This document shows positions 16,355 through 21,437 of a DNA stretch of 25,211 bases, piece by piece; positions within the stretch are counted from its first letter, which is position 1, and the number at the start of each line of letters is the position of its first letter. Source of the DNA: a virus; the IMG/VR virus record IMGVR_UViG_3300020214_000112, positions 1 to 25,211 of that record; one strand, given 5' to 3'. Position numbers and translations under genes: made by a program. The notes under the pieces are model-generated. The model was not told where the DNA came from. It searched no databases and saw nothing but the letters and a program-made list of their open reading frames with translations.

Positions 16355-16534
16355 TCAACCCCACACCAATTTCGGGAGATAGAGCTTCTCGAACTCCTCT
16401 AGTTCGCTCGGCTCAAGCTTCGCTCCATCTACGAACGCAGCCCATTCGACCCAAGAGTCATCGCCGCAATCGCCTTGAACGTGCAGCTTGTAATCTTCTA
16501 CTTCCTTACCGTTAATCATCATTTTGTTTTTCAT
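16355..16534 (-). CDS. Small acidic protein of unknown function
   Basis: The product from the ATG at 16534 has 59 residues (MKNKMMINGKEVEDYKLHV...). It is acidic with two Trp residues in DDSWVEWAAFVDG and has no recognised motif. A longer frame opens at 16552, but I chose 16534 because a promoter-like module of the window's standard geometry ends 6 nt before that ATG, and 16552 would lie inside the -10/spacer region. The mRNA would be leaderless. The frame stops at 16355. Confidence 0.62.
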   Translation of the reverse strand: MKNKMMINGKEVEDYKLHVQGDCGDDSWVEWAAFVDGAKLEPSELEEFEKLYLPKLVWG

Positions 16535-16540
16535 GCTCTG

Positions 16541-16568
16541 AAGATACCACACGCGCCCCGCATTGCAA
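16541..16568 (-). promoter_or_regulatory. Promoter TTGCAA-N16-TATCTT, 6 nt before ATG
   Basis: Read on the minus strand: TTGCAA at 16568-16563, 16 nt, TATCTT at 16546-16541, then 6 nt to the ATG at 16534. It matches the module found before several other genes in the window. Confidence 0.65.
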
Positions 16569-16653
16569 GCGGAATTTCATTTTTTTCTTTGCGGTTTTGT
16601 AAGTAGCGCAACGACAAGGACTAAAAACACAAGAAGGGAAAACAAGTCCCCGT

Positions 16654-17358
16654 TCACTTGCTGGCCTCCAGTTGCACCACGAACCCCGTTGCGTCTTTCT
16701 TACCGTCGCCCTTGACCTTGAGGCCAACCACCACGTTGCGCTTGTCGAGAAAACGCAAGTCGCTTTCGTCACCGTTGACTACTTCGAACCCTTGCCACGT
16801 TGCGGGAAGAATGCCAGCGAACACCACCGCAACGTTACCACCTGCACGCAATACGTCCAGAGCTTGCGCCTCGTTGCTCTCGCTGCGCGAGAAAGTCAAA
16901 TGGTAGTTGCTGGGCATTGCACCTTTGACAAATTGCAAGGCGCGAATCGGGCTTTTGCTGTAGTCATAAAATTGCACAGTAGGGAACGCAGCGAACACGC
17001 CCAGCCGCTCCCACGCGATGTCAGATGTTCCATTGAGACGAACACAAGCACGCATTCCTTGCTTTTCGCAACTAGCAACGAAAGCGCGGATGTCTGCGAA
17101 AAGAAGAGCCTTGAACGTTGGCGTGTCATCGAAAAACAATTGCGTGCGACGAATACGCGCTTGCTGCACGTTGGACATCTTGCCACGCCCTGCCGAATAA
17201 AGGCACGCAAGCGTGCAACCTTTCGAACGATTACCGCAGACTTCGCCGCGCCCAGCTTGACGCGCTGGCGCAAGGTAGAGAATAGCCGTGAGCCATCCGA
17301 AAGCTTCGCCCTTGCTAGTCTTGGCATCCGAGCCAACCGAAAGAAGATTTAATTTCAT
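16654..17358 (-). CDS. GP88-family phage protein
   Basis: The 234-residue product has the hallmarks of the 'gene product 88' phage family: LYLAPARQAGRGEVC, then a Cys-rich CGNRSKGCTLACLYSAGRG at about 41-59, RIRRTQLFF, VRLNGTSDIAWE at about 105-116, QFYDYSK and YHLTFSRS. The family has no firmly established function. The regularly spaced strand-ending motifs and the Cys cluster suggest a barrel-like enzyme with a metal or Fe-S site, which is my inference. The start is supported by a standard-geometry promoter 7 nt before the ATG, so the mRNA is probably leaderless. It is divergent from the plus-strand genes at 17664 onward. Confidence 0.8.
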   Translation of the reverse strand: MKLNLLSVGSDAKTSKGEAFGWLTAILYLAPARQAGRGEVCGNRSKGCTLACLYSAGRGKMSNVQQARIRRTQLFFDDTPTFKALLFADIRAFVASCEKQGMRACVRLNGTSDIAWERLGVFAAFPTVQFYDYSKSPIRALQFVKGAMPSNYHLTFSRSESNEAQALDVLRAGGNVAVVFAGILPATWQGFEVVNGDESDLRFLDKRNVVVGLKVKGDGKKDATGFVVQLEASK

Positions 17359-17365
17359 GCGCGAG

Positions 17366-17393
17366 AGAGTAGGCCATGCGCGTACACTCGCAA
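17366..17393 (-). promoter_or_regulatory. Promoter TTGCGA-N16-TACTCT, 7 nt before ATG
   Basis: On the minus strand, TTGCGA at 17393-17388, 16 nt, TACTCT at 17371-17366, then 7 nt to the ATG at 17358. A run of T (A-tract on the other strand) lies directly upstream of the -35 box. Confidence 0.72.
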
Positions 17394-17495
17394 GAAAAAA
17401 AAATCAGTTGCAAACGCTAGGGAAAAAAGGCGGGAAGTTTGACACGCTGCGCCGAAAAGGCGAGAAAAAAAAATTGAAAAAAAAATAAAAAAAGA

Positions 17496-17541
17496 CTTGA
17501 CAGGAGGGGGTCCGGGCCGGGCCCGGTCAAATTTTGTCAAG
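17496..17541. repeat. GC hairpin repeat, symmetric copy (1 of 8)
   Basis: CTTGACA (17496-17502), 8 nt, the GC hairpin TCCGGGCCGGGCCCGGT (17511-17527), 7 nt, then TGTCAAG (17535-17541), the exact inverse of the left heptamer. This is the only copy with heptamers on both sides. It lies between divergent promoters (17393 leftward and 17629 rightward), where it cannot act as a terminator of either flanking gene. Confidence 0.85.
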
Positions 17542-17562
17542 CAAAAAAATGAAAAAAAATTG

Positions 17563-17604
17563 CGTGCCAACTGCACAAAAAAAATGACTTGGCACGAAAA
17601 TTGT
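17563..17604. promoter_or_regulatory. Operator-like inverted repeat CGTGCCAA-N18-TTGGCACG
   Basis: Perfect 8-bp arms at 17563-17570 and 17589-17596 are separated by 18 nt. The right arm continues as TTGGCACGAAAATTGT. A second site with the same core arms, the same 18-nt spacer and the same 16-nt right arm lies at 23117-23156, also upstream of a plus-strand gene. Protein binding is inferred. Confidence 0.6.
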
Positions 17605-17628
17605 CCGAAAAAATAATCAAAAAAAAAC

Positions 17629-17658
17629 TTGTGTGCGGCTCTTTTTTCTCCATACTCT
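17629..17658 (+). promoter_or_regulatory. Promoter-like TTGTGT-N18-TACTCT
   Basis: TTGTGT (17629-17634) and TACTCT (17653-17658) precede the ATG at 17664 by 5 nt. The spacer is 18 nt rather than the usual 16, so this is a looser match to the module. It follows a run of A residues. Confidence 0.45.
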
Positions 17659-17663
17659 GAGAC

Positions 17664-17852
17664 ATGAAAAATAACAATACGCTGAAAAAGGGTTACCTCT
17701 ACTTCCACACTAAGCTCGCTCGCGTGGAGCGCATCGTGACGGTCAATGGCAAGACGATTGAGCACCGTCACCACAACTTGTCCAGCGTGTCCAACGCGAA
17801 CAATTTCCGCCGCGCAACCCGTGAGGAAGTGATGGCCTACCTTGGCAAATAA
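17664..17852 (+). CDS. Small RVER-motif protein, paralogue A
   Basis: The 62-residue basic protein is related to the product at 22724-22948. Both share 'K.G.L[YW][FY].T...RVER[IV]', a mid-region His, and 'N.[FY][LR]RAT..EV..YL' at the C-terminal end (here RRATREEVMAYLGK). The family is unknown to me. The fold is likely a small beta-rich domain with a final helix. The gene has its own promoter and is followed after 25 nt by the promoter of the next gene. Confidence 0.62.
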   Translation: MKNNNTLKKGYLYFHTKLARVERIVTVNGKTIEHRHHNLSSVSNANNFRRATREEVMAYLGK

Positions 17853-17877
17853 AAATTCGAAAAAGCAAAAAAAACGC

Positions 17878-17905
17878 TTGCAACCCTCCTGTCCCTCCCT
17901 ATTCT
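17878..17905 (+). promoter_or_regulatory. Promoter TTGCAA-N16-TATTCT, 7 nt before ATG
   Basis: TTGCAA at 17878-17883, 16 nt, TATTCT at 17900-17905, then 7 nt to the ATG at 17913. There is no room for a Shine-Dalgarno sequence if transcription starts 6-8 nt after the -10 box. Confidence 0.75.
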
Positions 17906-17912
17906 TTACAGC

Positions 17913-18104
17913 ATGAACTCCGACAACATCCGCGACATTGCTTTTGCCTCTCTCCTGAAGATGGAGTTGAGGCATCCTTTTTTGCCTGACTCAATCCCTA
18001 CGGAAGCCCACGCTGCGGTTAAGGCTTGGCTCGCTGACCGTCTCGCAGACGCCGAGGCTTACGCCGAGACTCGCGCCGAGGCTTTCGAAAAACGCACGAA
18101 ATAA
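17913..18104 (+). CDS. Small helical AEAYAE protein, paralogue A
   Basis: The 63-residue product is mainly helical and Ala/Glu-rich. It resembles the product at 22006-22203: both have 'KM....P..IP...H....WL' followed by 'AE.AEAYAE'. The family is unknown to me. The C terminus (AEAYAETRAEAFEKRTK) should form an amphipathic helix. The ATG is fixed by the promoter 7 nt upstream. Confidence 0.6.
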   Translation: MNSDNIRDIAFASLLKMELRHPFLPDSIPTEAHAAVKAWLADRLADAEAYAETRAEAFEKRTK

Positions 18105-18107
18105 AGC

Positions 18108-18135
18108 TTGCAACTCTCTACTCAACCCTTACTCT
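18108..18135 (+). promoter_or_regulatory. Promoter TTGCAA-N16-TACTCT, 7 nt before ATG
   Basis: TTGCAA at 18108-18113 begins 4 nt after the previous stop codon, then 16 nt, TACTCT at 18130-18135 and 7 nt to the ATG at 18143. The geometry is identical to the site at 17878, although the spacer sequence differs. Confidence 0.75.
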
Positions 18136-18142
18136 CTTTTTT

Positions 18143-18379
18143 ATGAATAAACATTCCCTCACATGGATCGACGGCTTCATCCTGGACATCGACGGCTGCG
18201 TCATCACTCCTCGCGGTGGTGCGCCGTTGCAAGATTTCGGATGCGCCAACGGGCTGCCAAATAGCTGGTTCGCCCAGTTCAAAGGCATGAAAAAATATGA
18301 GTTCGACACGGCTCGCTGCCTCACTCGTTACGTCGTGCCAGAAGCTGGCGTGACTTACACCATCGATTCTTCGGATTGA
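18143..18379 (+). CDS. Unknown small protein
   Basis: The 78-residue product (MNKHSLTWIDGFILDIDGC...) has no motif I recognise. The string FILDIDGCVITPRGG superficially resembles a HAD-type DxDG motif, but the protein is far too short for that enzyme family and lacks its other motifs. Its start is fixed by a standard promoter. It is followed by a hairpin (GGGGC at 18386-18390 with GCCCC at 18399-18403) and the TATATAG/GC repeat. Confidence 0.55.
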   Translation: MNKHSLTWIDGFILDIDGCVITPRGGAPLQDFGCANGLPNSWFAQFKGMKKYEFDTARCLTRYVVPEAGVTYTIDSSD

Positions 18380-18410
18380 TATAGTGGGGCTATATAAAGC
18401 CCCCGCCTTT

Positions 18411-18489
18411 ACTATATAGTGTCTATATAACGCTATATCAAACATTATATAGGGTGAACCGGGCCCGGCCCGGTCCATTTTTTGTCAAG
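18411..18489. repeat. TATATAG iterons plus GC hairpin repeat (2 of 8)
   Basis: Two tandem 12-nt units of the type TATATAGYGYTN begin at 18413, a further TATATAGGG follows, then hairpin ACCGGGCCCGGCCCGGT at 18458-18474, 8 nt containing a T-run, and TGTCAAG at 18483-18489. The upstream unit closely matches 23031-23060. The hairpin (6-bp stem ACCGGG/CCCGGT, 5-nt loop) plus T-run could terminate the gene at 18143. Confidence 0.85.
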
Positions 18490-18529
18490 AAAAAAAACGC
18501 ATCAAATACCAAAAAAAAATGAAAAAAAA
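18490..18529. promoter_or_regulatory. Phased A-tracts upstream of a promoter
   Basis: A-tracts of 8, 9 and 8 nt centre at about 18493.5, 18515 and 18525.5, spaced about two and one helical turns apart and ending directly at the -35 box. Phased A-tracts bend DNA and can act like UP elements. Confidence 0.55.
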
Positions 18530-18530
18530 T

Positions 18531-18558
18531 TTGACTGCACGAAAAACCGAGTCATTCT
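18531..18558 (+). promoter_or_regulatory. Promoter TTGACT-N16-CATTCT
   Basis: TTGACT at 18531-18536, 16 nt, CATTCT at 18553-18558. Here the ATG lies 24 nt downstream, so this mRNA would have a short leader, unlike most copies of the module. The spacer begins GCACGAAAA, shared with the sites near 17592, 18964 and 23144. Confidence 0.65.
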
Positions 18559-18582
18559 CTCTCCTGTAACCATCATCATCCT

Positions 18583-18843
18583 ATGATCAACCTCGCCCTC
18601 ACCCCCACCGACGCTGCCCTTGTCCTCGCTGCCCTGCGTAACTCCGCGCAGGACATCAACGCCCCGCAGATTGACGCCCTGATCGATATCGTTCAGTACA
18701 AAATCAACCTCGCGGAACGCGAGGCCGACGCGGAGGAGAGCGACCTCTTCCGCAGCGACGCCGAGGCTGATGCCGAACGTTGCCGCGAAGACTGCGAGCC
18801 GATTCACGACTACCACAACCCTTGGGAGGATGACGGGGTCTGA
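18583..18843 (+). CDS. Acidic helical protein of unknown function
   Basis: The 86-residue product is acidic. The N-terminal 40 residues (INLALTPTDAALVLAALRN...) look like paired helices. The rest is Glu/Asp/Ala-rich (LAEREADAEESDLFRSDAE), with a Cys pair and His residues near the end. It shares the AE-rich character of the genes at 17913 and 22006 but is not clearly homologous. It has its own promoter and a strong terminator right after the stop. Confidence 0.58.
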   Translation: MINLALTPTDAALVLAALRNSAQDINAPQIDALIDIVQYKINLAEREADAEESDLFRSDAEADAERCREDCEPIHDYHNPWEDDGV

Positions 18844-18846
18844 TCG

Positions 18847-18869
18847 GGGGGCGCAAGCCCCCTTTTTTT
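18847..18869 (+). terminator. Intrinsic terminator with GCAA loop
   Basis: GGGGGC (18847-18852) pairs with GCCCCC (18857-18862) around a GCAA tetraloop, followed by TTTTTTT. It starts 3 nt after the stop codon of the gene at 18583. Confidence 0.92.
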
Positions 18870-18884
18870 ACAAATTTTTTACAA

Positions 18885-18917
18885 ACCGGGCCCGGCCCGG
18901 CCCATTTTTTTGTCAAG
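18885..18917. repeat. GC hairpin repeat (3 of 8)
   Basis: ACCGGGCCCGGCCCGGC at 18885-18901, 9 nt including a T-run, then TGTCAAG at 18911-18917. Since a strong terminator lies just upstream, this copy is redundant as a terminator. The preceding TTTTTACAAATTTTTTACA is repeated exactly before the copy at 19552. Confidence 0.85.
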
Positions 18918-18956
18918 AAAAAAAAGAAAAAAAATTGAAAAAAAATCTGAAAAAAA
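18918..18956. promoter_or_regulatory. Four phased A-tracts upstream of a promoter
   Basis: A-tracts at 18918-18925, 18927-18934, 18938-18945 and 18950-18956 have centres 9, 11 and 11.5 nt apart, close to the helical repeat, and end at the -35 box. Intrinsic curvature is expected. Confidence 0.6.
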
Positions 18957-18957
18957 G

Positions 18958-18985
18958 TTGACCGCACGGAAAAAACCATCATTCT
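18958..18985 (+). promoter_or_regulatory. Promoter TTGACC-N16-CATTCT, 7 nt before ATG
   Basis: TTGACC at 18958-18963, 16 nt, CATTCT at 18980-18985, 7 nt, ATG at 18993. The spacer starts GCACGGAAAA, close to the site at 18537. Confidence 0.72.
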
Positions 18986-18992
18986 ACCCCGT

Positions 18993-19163
18993 ATGAACCT
19001 CATCAACTCCCTCCCCTCCACCGCCGCCGCCGAAATCGCCACTCTCTCCCCTGCGGAGATTGCCGAGATGGACGCTTGGTTTTCTTTCGTTGATTCCGTC
19101 AACGATGAGATCGAAGCGCGTTGGGTGCAATTCGCGGCGGATGTTGACGCGGGGGTGCGGTAA
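18993..19163 (+). CDS. Small acidic protein, 56 residues
   Basis: The frame from the ATG at 18993 to the TAA at 19161-19163 codes for 56 residues (MNLINSLPSTAAAEIATLSP...). The product is acidic and helical with LSPAEIAEMDAWF in the middle and no recognised motif. It is short but well supported: a standard promoter ends 7 nt before the ATG and an intrinsic terminator overlaps the stop codon, so the gene is a complete transcription unit of under 250 bp. Confidence 0.65.
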   Translation: MNLINSLPSTAAAEIATLSPAEIAEMDAWFSFVDSVNDEIEARWVQFAADVDAGVR

Positions 19164-19178
19164 GCGCCCCTTTTTTTT
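19152..19178 (+). terminator. Terminator overlapping the stop codon
   Basis: GGGGTGC (19152-19158) pairs with GCGCCCC (19164-19170), one G-U pair, and the TAA stop lies in the GGTAA loop. Eight T residues follow. The last codons of the gene therefore form half of the terminator stem. Confidence 0.85.
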
Positions 19179-19192
19179 CTTTCACTTTTTTC

Positions 19193-19220
19193 TTTACTCT
19201 CACCGATTTTTTCTTATTCT
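19193..19220 (+). promoter_or_regulatory. Promoter TTTACT-N16-TATTCT, 7 nt before ATG
   Basis: A weaker -35 box TTTACT (19193-19198), 16 nt, TATTCT (19215-19220), 7 nt, ATG at 19228. The position supports the start at 19228 over the earlier in-frame ATG at 19060. Confidence 0.6.
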
Positions 19221-19227
19221 TCCCCCT

Positions 19228-19518
19228 ATGAATCAAATTACCGATACCGCCTCTGCCTCTCTCACGCCTTGGACTCCTGACCCCAATCTGAAATGGGACG
19301 TTGTTTTCGACAACCTCTGGGAGTATCGCCCCGCTCTGCGCGGCGTGACCCTCCAGCAGATTCGTGACCACGTTGACGGCGAATTTGCTGACGCTCAGGT
19401 TCGCGATGAGTTCTTTGATCTGGACTTCTACGATCCTCGTCAAGGCATCCCCATCTATGCCAGCTATCTCGACTTTCGAGACGATCACTTGCTTGCTCGG
19501 TGCTACCTTAGCAAATAA
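19228..19518 (+). CDS. Acidic protein of unknown function
   Basis: The 96-residue product (MNQITDTASASLTPWTPDPN...) is acidic, aromatic-rich in its second half (FFDLDFYDPRQGIPIYASY) and has no recognised motif. The frame is open back to 19060, but that stretch overlaps the preceding gene and its terminator. The promoter ends 7 nt before the ATG at 19228, which I take as the start. It is followed by two GC hairpin repeats. Confidence 0.6.
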   Translation: MNQITDTASASLTPWTPDPNLKWDVVFDNLWEYRPALRGVTLQQIRDHVDGEFADAQVRDEFFDLDFYDPRQGIPIYASYLDFRDDHLLARCYLSK

Positions 19519-19551
19519 GGTTGGGGCGTAATTTTTACAAATTTTTTACAA

Positions 19552-19583
19552 ACCGGGCCGGGCCCGGTACGTTTTTTGTCAAA
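19552..19583. repeat. GC hairpin repeat (4 of 8)
   Basis: ACCGGGCCGGGCCCGGT at 19552-19568, 8 nt with a T-run, then TGTCAAA at 19577-19583. It starts 33 nt after the stop of the gene at 19228. The sequence just upstream repeats that before the copy at 18885. Confidence 0.83.
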
Positions 19584-19597
19584 AAGGGGCCAAATCA

Positions 19598-19685
19598 TTA
19601 TTTCGTATTTATGTATTTGCTGTTAAGCGCCGGGCCTGGCCCGGTCCCCTTGTCAAGCTTTTATTTCGTATTTTTTTATTTGCTG
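19598..19685. repeat. Tandem duplication including GC hairpin (5 of 8)
   Basis: TTATTTCGTATTT...TATTTGCTG occurs at 19598-19622 and again at 19661-19685, 63 nt apart. Between them lies hairpin copy 5, GCCGGGCCTGGCCCGGT (19629-19645), then 5 nt and TGTCAAG (19651-19657). Together with copy 4 this is a duplicated hairpin, heptamer and AT-rich tail unit. Confidence 0.8.
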
Positions 19686-19735
19686 ATTGTTCTTTTTCTG
19701 TTGCATTTGCCGATTTTTTAATCAGAATTCTAACC

Positions 19736-19960
19736 ATGAAAGTAACCAAACGCTGCCAATTCACAGGCGATCTCCACACGATGGATTTCCCCGACATGAC
19801 TCCCAGCCAATACCATGAGGCTATGGCCAAGTGGGAAAACGGCGCTCTGATTCAAGAAGCTTTTCATTTTCTGCTCGCTGATGAGCGCGAGTTCATCATG
19901 ACTGGAACTCCACCGCACATCTGGTACAAAATTTTCTCTGATGGTGGTGGCTCCGATTAA
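19736..19960 (+). CDS. Unknown phage/plasmid protein with REFIMTG motif
   Basis: The 74-residue product follows a pattern seen in many uncharacterised phage proteins: CQFTGDLHTMDF at the N terminus, 'KWENGALIQEAFHFL', then 'ADEREFIMTGTPPHIWYKIF'. No function is known. A weak promoter-like pair (TTGCAT at 19701, AATTCT at 19726) precedes it, but the spacing is off. It is the first of four closely packed genes (3-nt gap, 4-nt overlap, 18-nt gap) that behave as an operon. Confidence 0.68.
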   Translation: MKVTKRCQFTGDLHTMDFPDMTPSQYHEAMAKWENGALIQEAFHFLLADEREFIMTGTPPHIWYKIFSDGGGSD

Positions 19961-19963
19961 CAC

Positions 19964-20323
19964 ATGAAAATCAAAACAGAAGTCTACTTCAACCTACGCA
20001 AGCACCTGCTGTCGATTCGTGTGAATGGCAAGGTAGTTGCACACGCTCCTGCGATCACTCTGGAAAATCCCACGTTCCACGTTAGCGAATCGGGGCGTCA
20101 GCGGGTGCTGAAGAATCGGCGCAAGAATGTTCACGCATGGATTCGCGGCGATTGGGACAACTACCTCCGCACAGCAATCAGTCAAGTTATCCCCGAAAAT
20201 TCTGTCGAGGTGACTTACAACCCTTACAAATACTCAACTTTTGTGCTTGCAAAGGATGGGTCGCCAATTAAAAATGCCCGTTACGTTGCCATCTACGGCA
20301 AAAGAATCTTTGCTCAAACATGA
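19964..20323 (+). CDS. Conserved-type phage protein of unknown function
   Basis: The 119-residue basic product starts with YFNLRKHLLSIRVNGKVVAHA and contains GRQRVLKNRRKNVHAWIRG, a combination found in a group of uncharacterised phage proteins. It is probably a small beta-rich domain and may bind nucleic acid given its charge, which is inference. The start follows the previous stop by 3 nt; the end overlaps the next ATG by 4 nt (ATGA). Confidence 0.68.
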   Translation: MKIKTEVYFNLRKHLLSIRVNGKVVAHAPAITLENPTFHVSESGRQRVLKNRRKNVHAWIRGDWDNYLRTAISQVIPENSVEVTYNPYKYSTFVLAKDGSPIKNARYVAIYGKRIFAQT

Positions 20324-20685
20324 AAATCAAACTAAAAAACTATTCGATTACGCTCAACAAATATGCCCTGCCCGCTATCATTCGCAAGAACGTGAGGATA
20401 GATTGGGTCAATCTGAAGGAAGGCCACGATGGCGACTATGACCCCAACGATAAAAATGACGAAAATCTTTTGCGGTTCGATGTGTCACGACTTGTGCGTG
20501 AGCCATCTGGCCGCTTGCGCTGGGAAGGCATTGAAGACGGCAGCTATTGCACCCAAGTAATTGCCAGCACTCCTCACACTCAACTTGTTGAGCATCTTGT
20601 TCATTTTCTTGACACGATCTACGACGATGTTAGTGTCCACGGTAAAGCGAAACGCCTTTGCGAAAGTTTAAGCTGGACGAAATAA
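20320..20685 (+). CDS. Unknown protein, 121 residues
   Basis: The product (MKIKLKNYSITLNKYALPAI...) has a basic N terminus and an acidic middle (HDGDYDPNDKNDENLL), and ends in a helical segment. Its first residues resemble those of the preceding protein (MKIKTEVYFNL) but the rest does not. It has no recognised domain. The ATGA overlap with the upstream gene indicates translational coupling. Confidence 0.6.
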   Translation: MKIKLKNYSITLNKYALPAIIRKNVRIDWVNLKEGHDGDYDPNDKNDENLLRFDVSRLVREPSGRLRWEGIEDGSYCTQVIASTPHTQLVEHLVHFLDTIYDDVSVHGKAKRLCESLSWTK

Positions 20686-20703
20686 CCTCAACAAACAAAT
20701 CAT

Positions 20704-21234
20704 ATGCCTAACTGGTGTTTTTGCAAACTGCACGCCTGCGGCGATCTCACTCGCTTCAACAAGTGGCTGGAAGAAAAGGAGGGTTTTTCTTTTTCTGCTA
20801 TCCACCCCATGCCAAAAGAGTTAAAGGAATCTGAACCATTCAACGGCAATCATCCGCGCCGCCACGAATTCAAGCGCAAATATGGTGCGACTGATTGGTA
20901 CGATTGGCGCGTGATTAACTGGGGAACCAAGTGGGACATTGACGATGTAAACATTCAGGAATGTGACCCAACGATGGTTTCGCTTCACTTCTCTACCGCT
21001 TGGTCTCCTCCTCAAATGGCAATTCAATCTCTCGCTGCTTTGTTCCCTGAATTAAAATTCAAGCTCGCTTATCTTGAAGAGGGAATGGGTTTCGTTGGAT
21101 ATGGCACTTGGGAAAATGGCGAGTATCTGGGCGGAAAGCATGAAGACGATGCCTCAACCGATGCATGGAAACGCATTGCAATTGACGAGTTTAGTTGGGA
21201 GCCAATGGAGGAGAACGAAGAAGAAAGTCAATAA
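20704..21234 (+). CDS. Api92/YubB-like ferredoxin-fold protein (DUF1281-like)
   Basis: The 176-residue product begins MPNWCFCKLHACGD and contains 'FSFSAIHPMPKEL', 'WRVINWGTKWD', 'FSTAWSPPQMAI' and 'LFPELKFKLAYLEEG', the ordered signature of Api92-like/YubB proteins, common on phages and plasmids. The family is predicted to have a ferredoxin-like fold; its biological role is not established. The final residues are an acidic tail. It is the last gene of the 19736-21234 group and is followed by a GC repeat. Confidence 0.85.
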   Translation: MPNWCFCKLHACGDLTRFNKWLEEKEGFSFSAIHPMPKELKESEPFNGNHPRRHEFKRKYGATDWYDWRVINWGTKWDIDDVNIQECDPTMVSLHFSTAWSPPQMAIQSLAALFPELKFKLAYLEEGMGFVGYGTWENGEYLGGKHEDDASTDAWKRIAIDEFSWEPMEENEEESQ

Positions 21235-21240
21235 AAAAAT

Positions 21241-21307
21241 CGGTGCCTCGCTGTAACTTTTTGGTTGCGGCTTGGCACCGGGCCGGGCCCGGCACAGGCG
21301 TGTCAAG
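21241..21307. repeat. Inverted repeat and GC hairpin repeat (6 of 8)
   Basis: CGGTGCC at 21241-21247 is inverted as GGCACCG at 21274-21280. The latter overlaps hairpin ACCGGGCCGGGCCCGGC at 21277-21293, followed after 7 nt by TGTCAAG at 21301-21307. There is no T-run after this hairpin, so it is a poor intrinsic terminator. Confidence 0.78.
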
Positions 21308-21350
21308 CAAAATCTTCACCCTCTACCACAAAAAAAATTCAAAATAAATC

Positions 21351-21378
21351 TTGCAGAACGCGCACACTCTGTCATTCT
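21351..21378 (+). promoter_or_regulatory. Promoter TTGCAG-N16-CATTCT
   Basis: TTGCAG at 21351-21356, 16 nt, CATTCT at 21373-21378. The first ATG is 8 nt downstream at 21387 and opens a 16-codon ORF; the gene ATG at 21427 is 48 nt downstream. Confidence 0.68.
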
Positions 21379-21386
21379 TTTGGGAG

Positions 21387-21437
21387 ATGAGCAATGCCGC
21401 TCCAATTTTAATTCAAACTGTTCCCCATGATTGCTGA
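21387..21437 (+). CDS. Possible 16-residue leader peptide
   Basis: The frame MSNAAPILIQTVPHDC starts where the standard promoter geometry predicts the gene start and stops 11 nt inside the next gene (start 21427). Such an arrangement could couple translation of the next gene. It could also be a relic or chance frame. Confidence 0.4.
   Translation: MSNAAPILIQTVPHDC

Noticed and set aside
16672-17352. Long plus-strand frame of 226 residues
   Set aside because: It is antisense to the GP88-family gene, whose motifs and promoter are clear, and its translation is low-complexity with many Cys, Thr and Arg.
17355-17975. Minus-strand frame of 206 residues
   Set aside because: It crosses the divergent promoter region and two plus-strand genes; the translation is Phe-rich from A-tracts and has no recognisable feature.
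18143-18379. HAD-type phosphatase motif (DIDGC) in the small protein
   Set aside because: It lacks the other HAD motifs and is far shorter than any member of that superfamily.
18704-19102. Minus-strand frame of 132 residues
   Set aside because: It crosses a terminator, a GC repeat, A-tracts and a promoter; the Phe/Lys/Arg composition reflects those repeats.
19701-19731. Standard promoter before the gene at 19736
   Set aside because: TTGCAT and AATTCT are present but 19 nt apart and only 4 nt from the ATG, which does not match the module.
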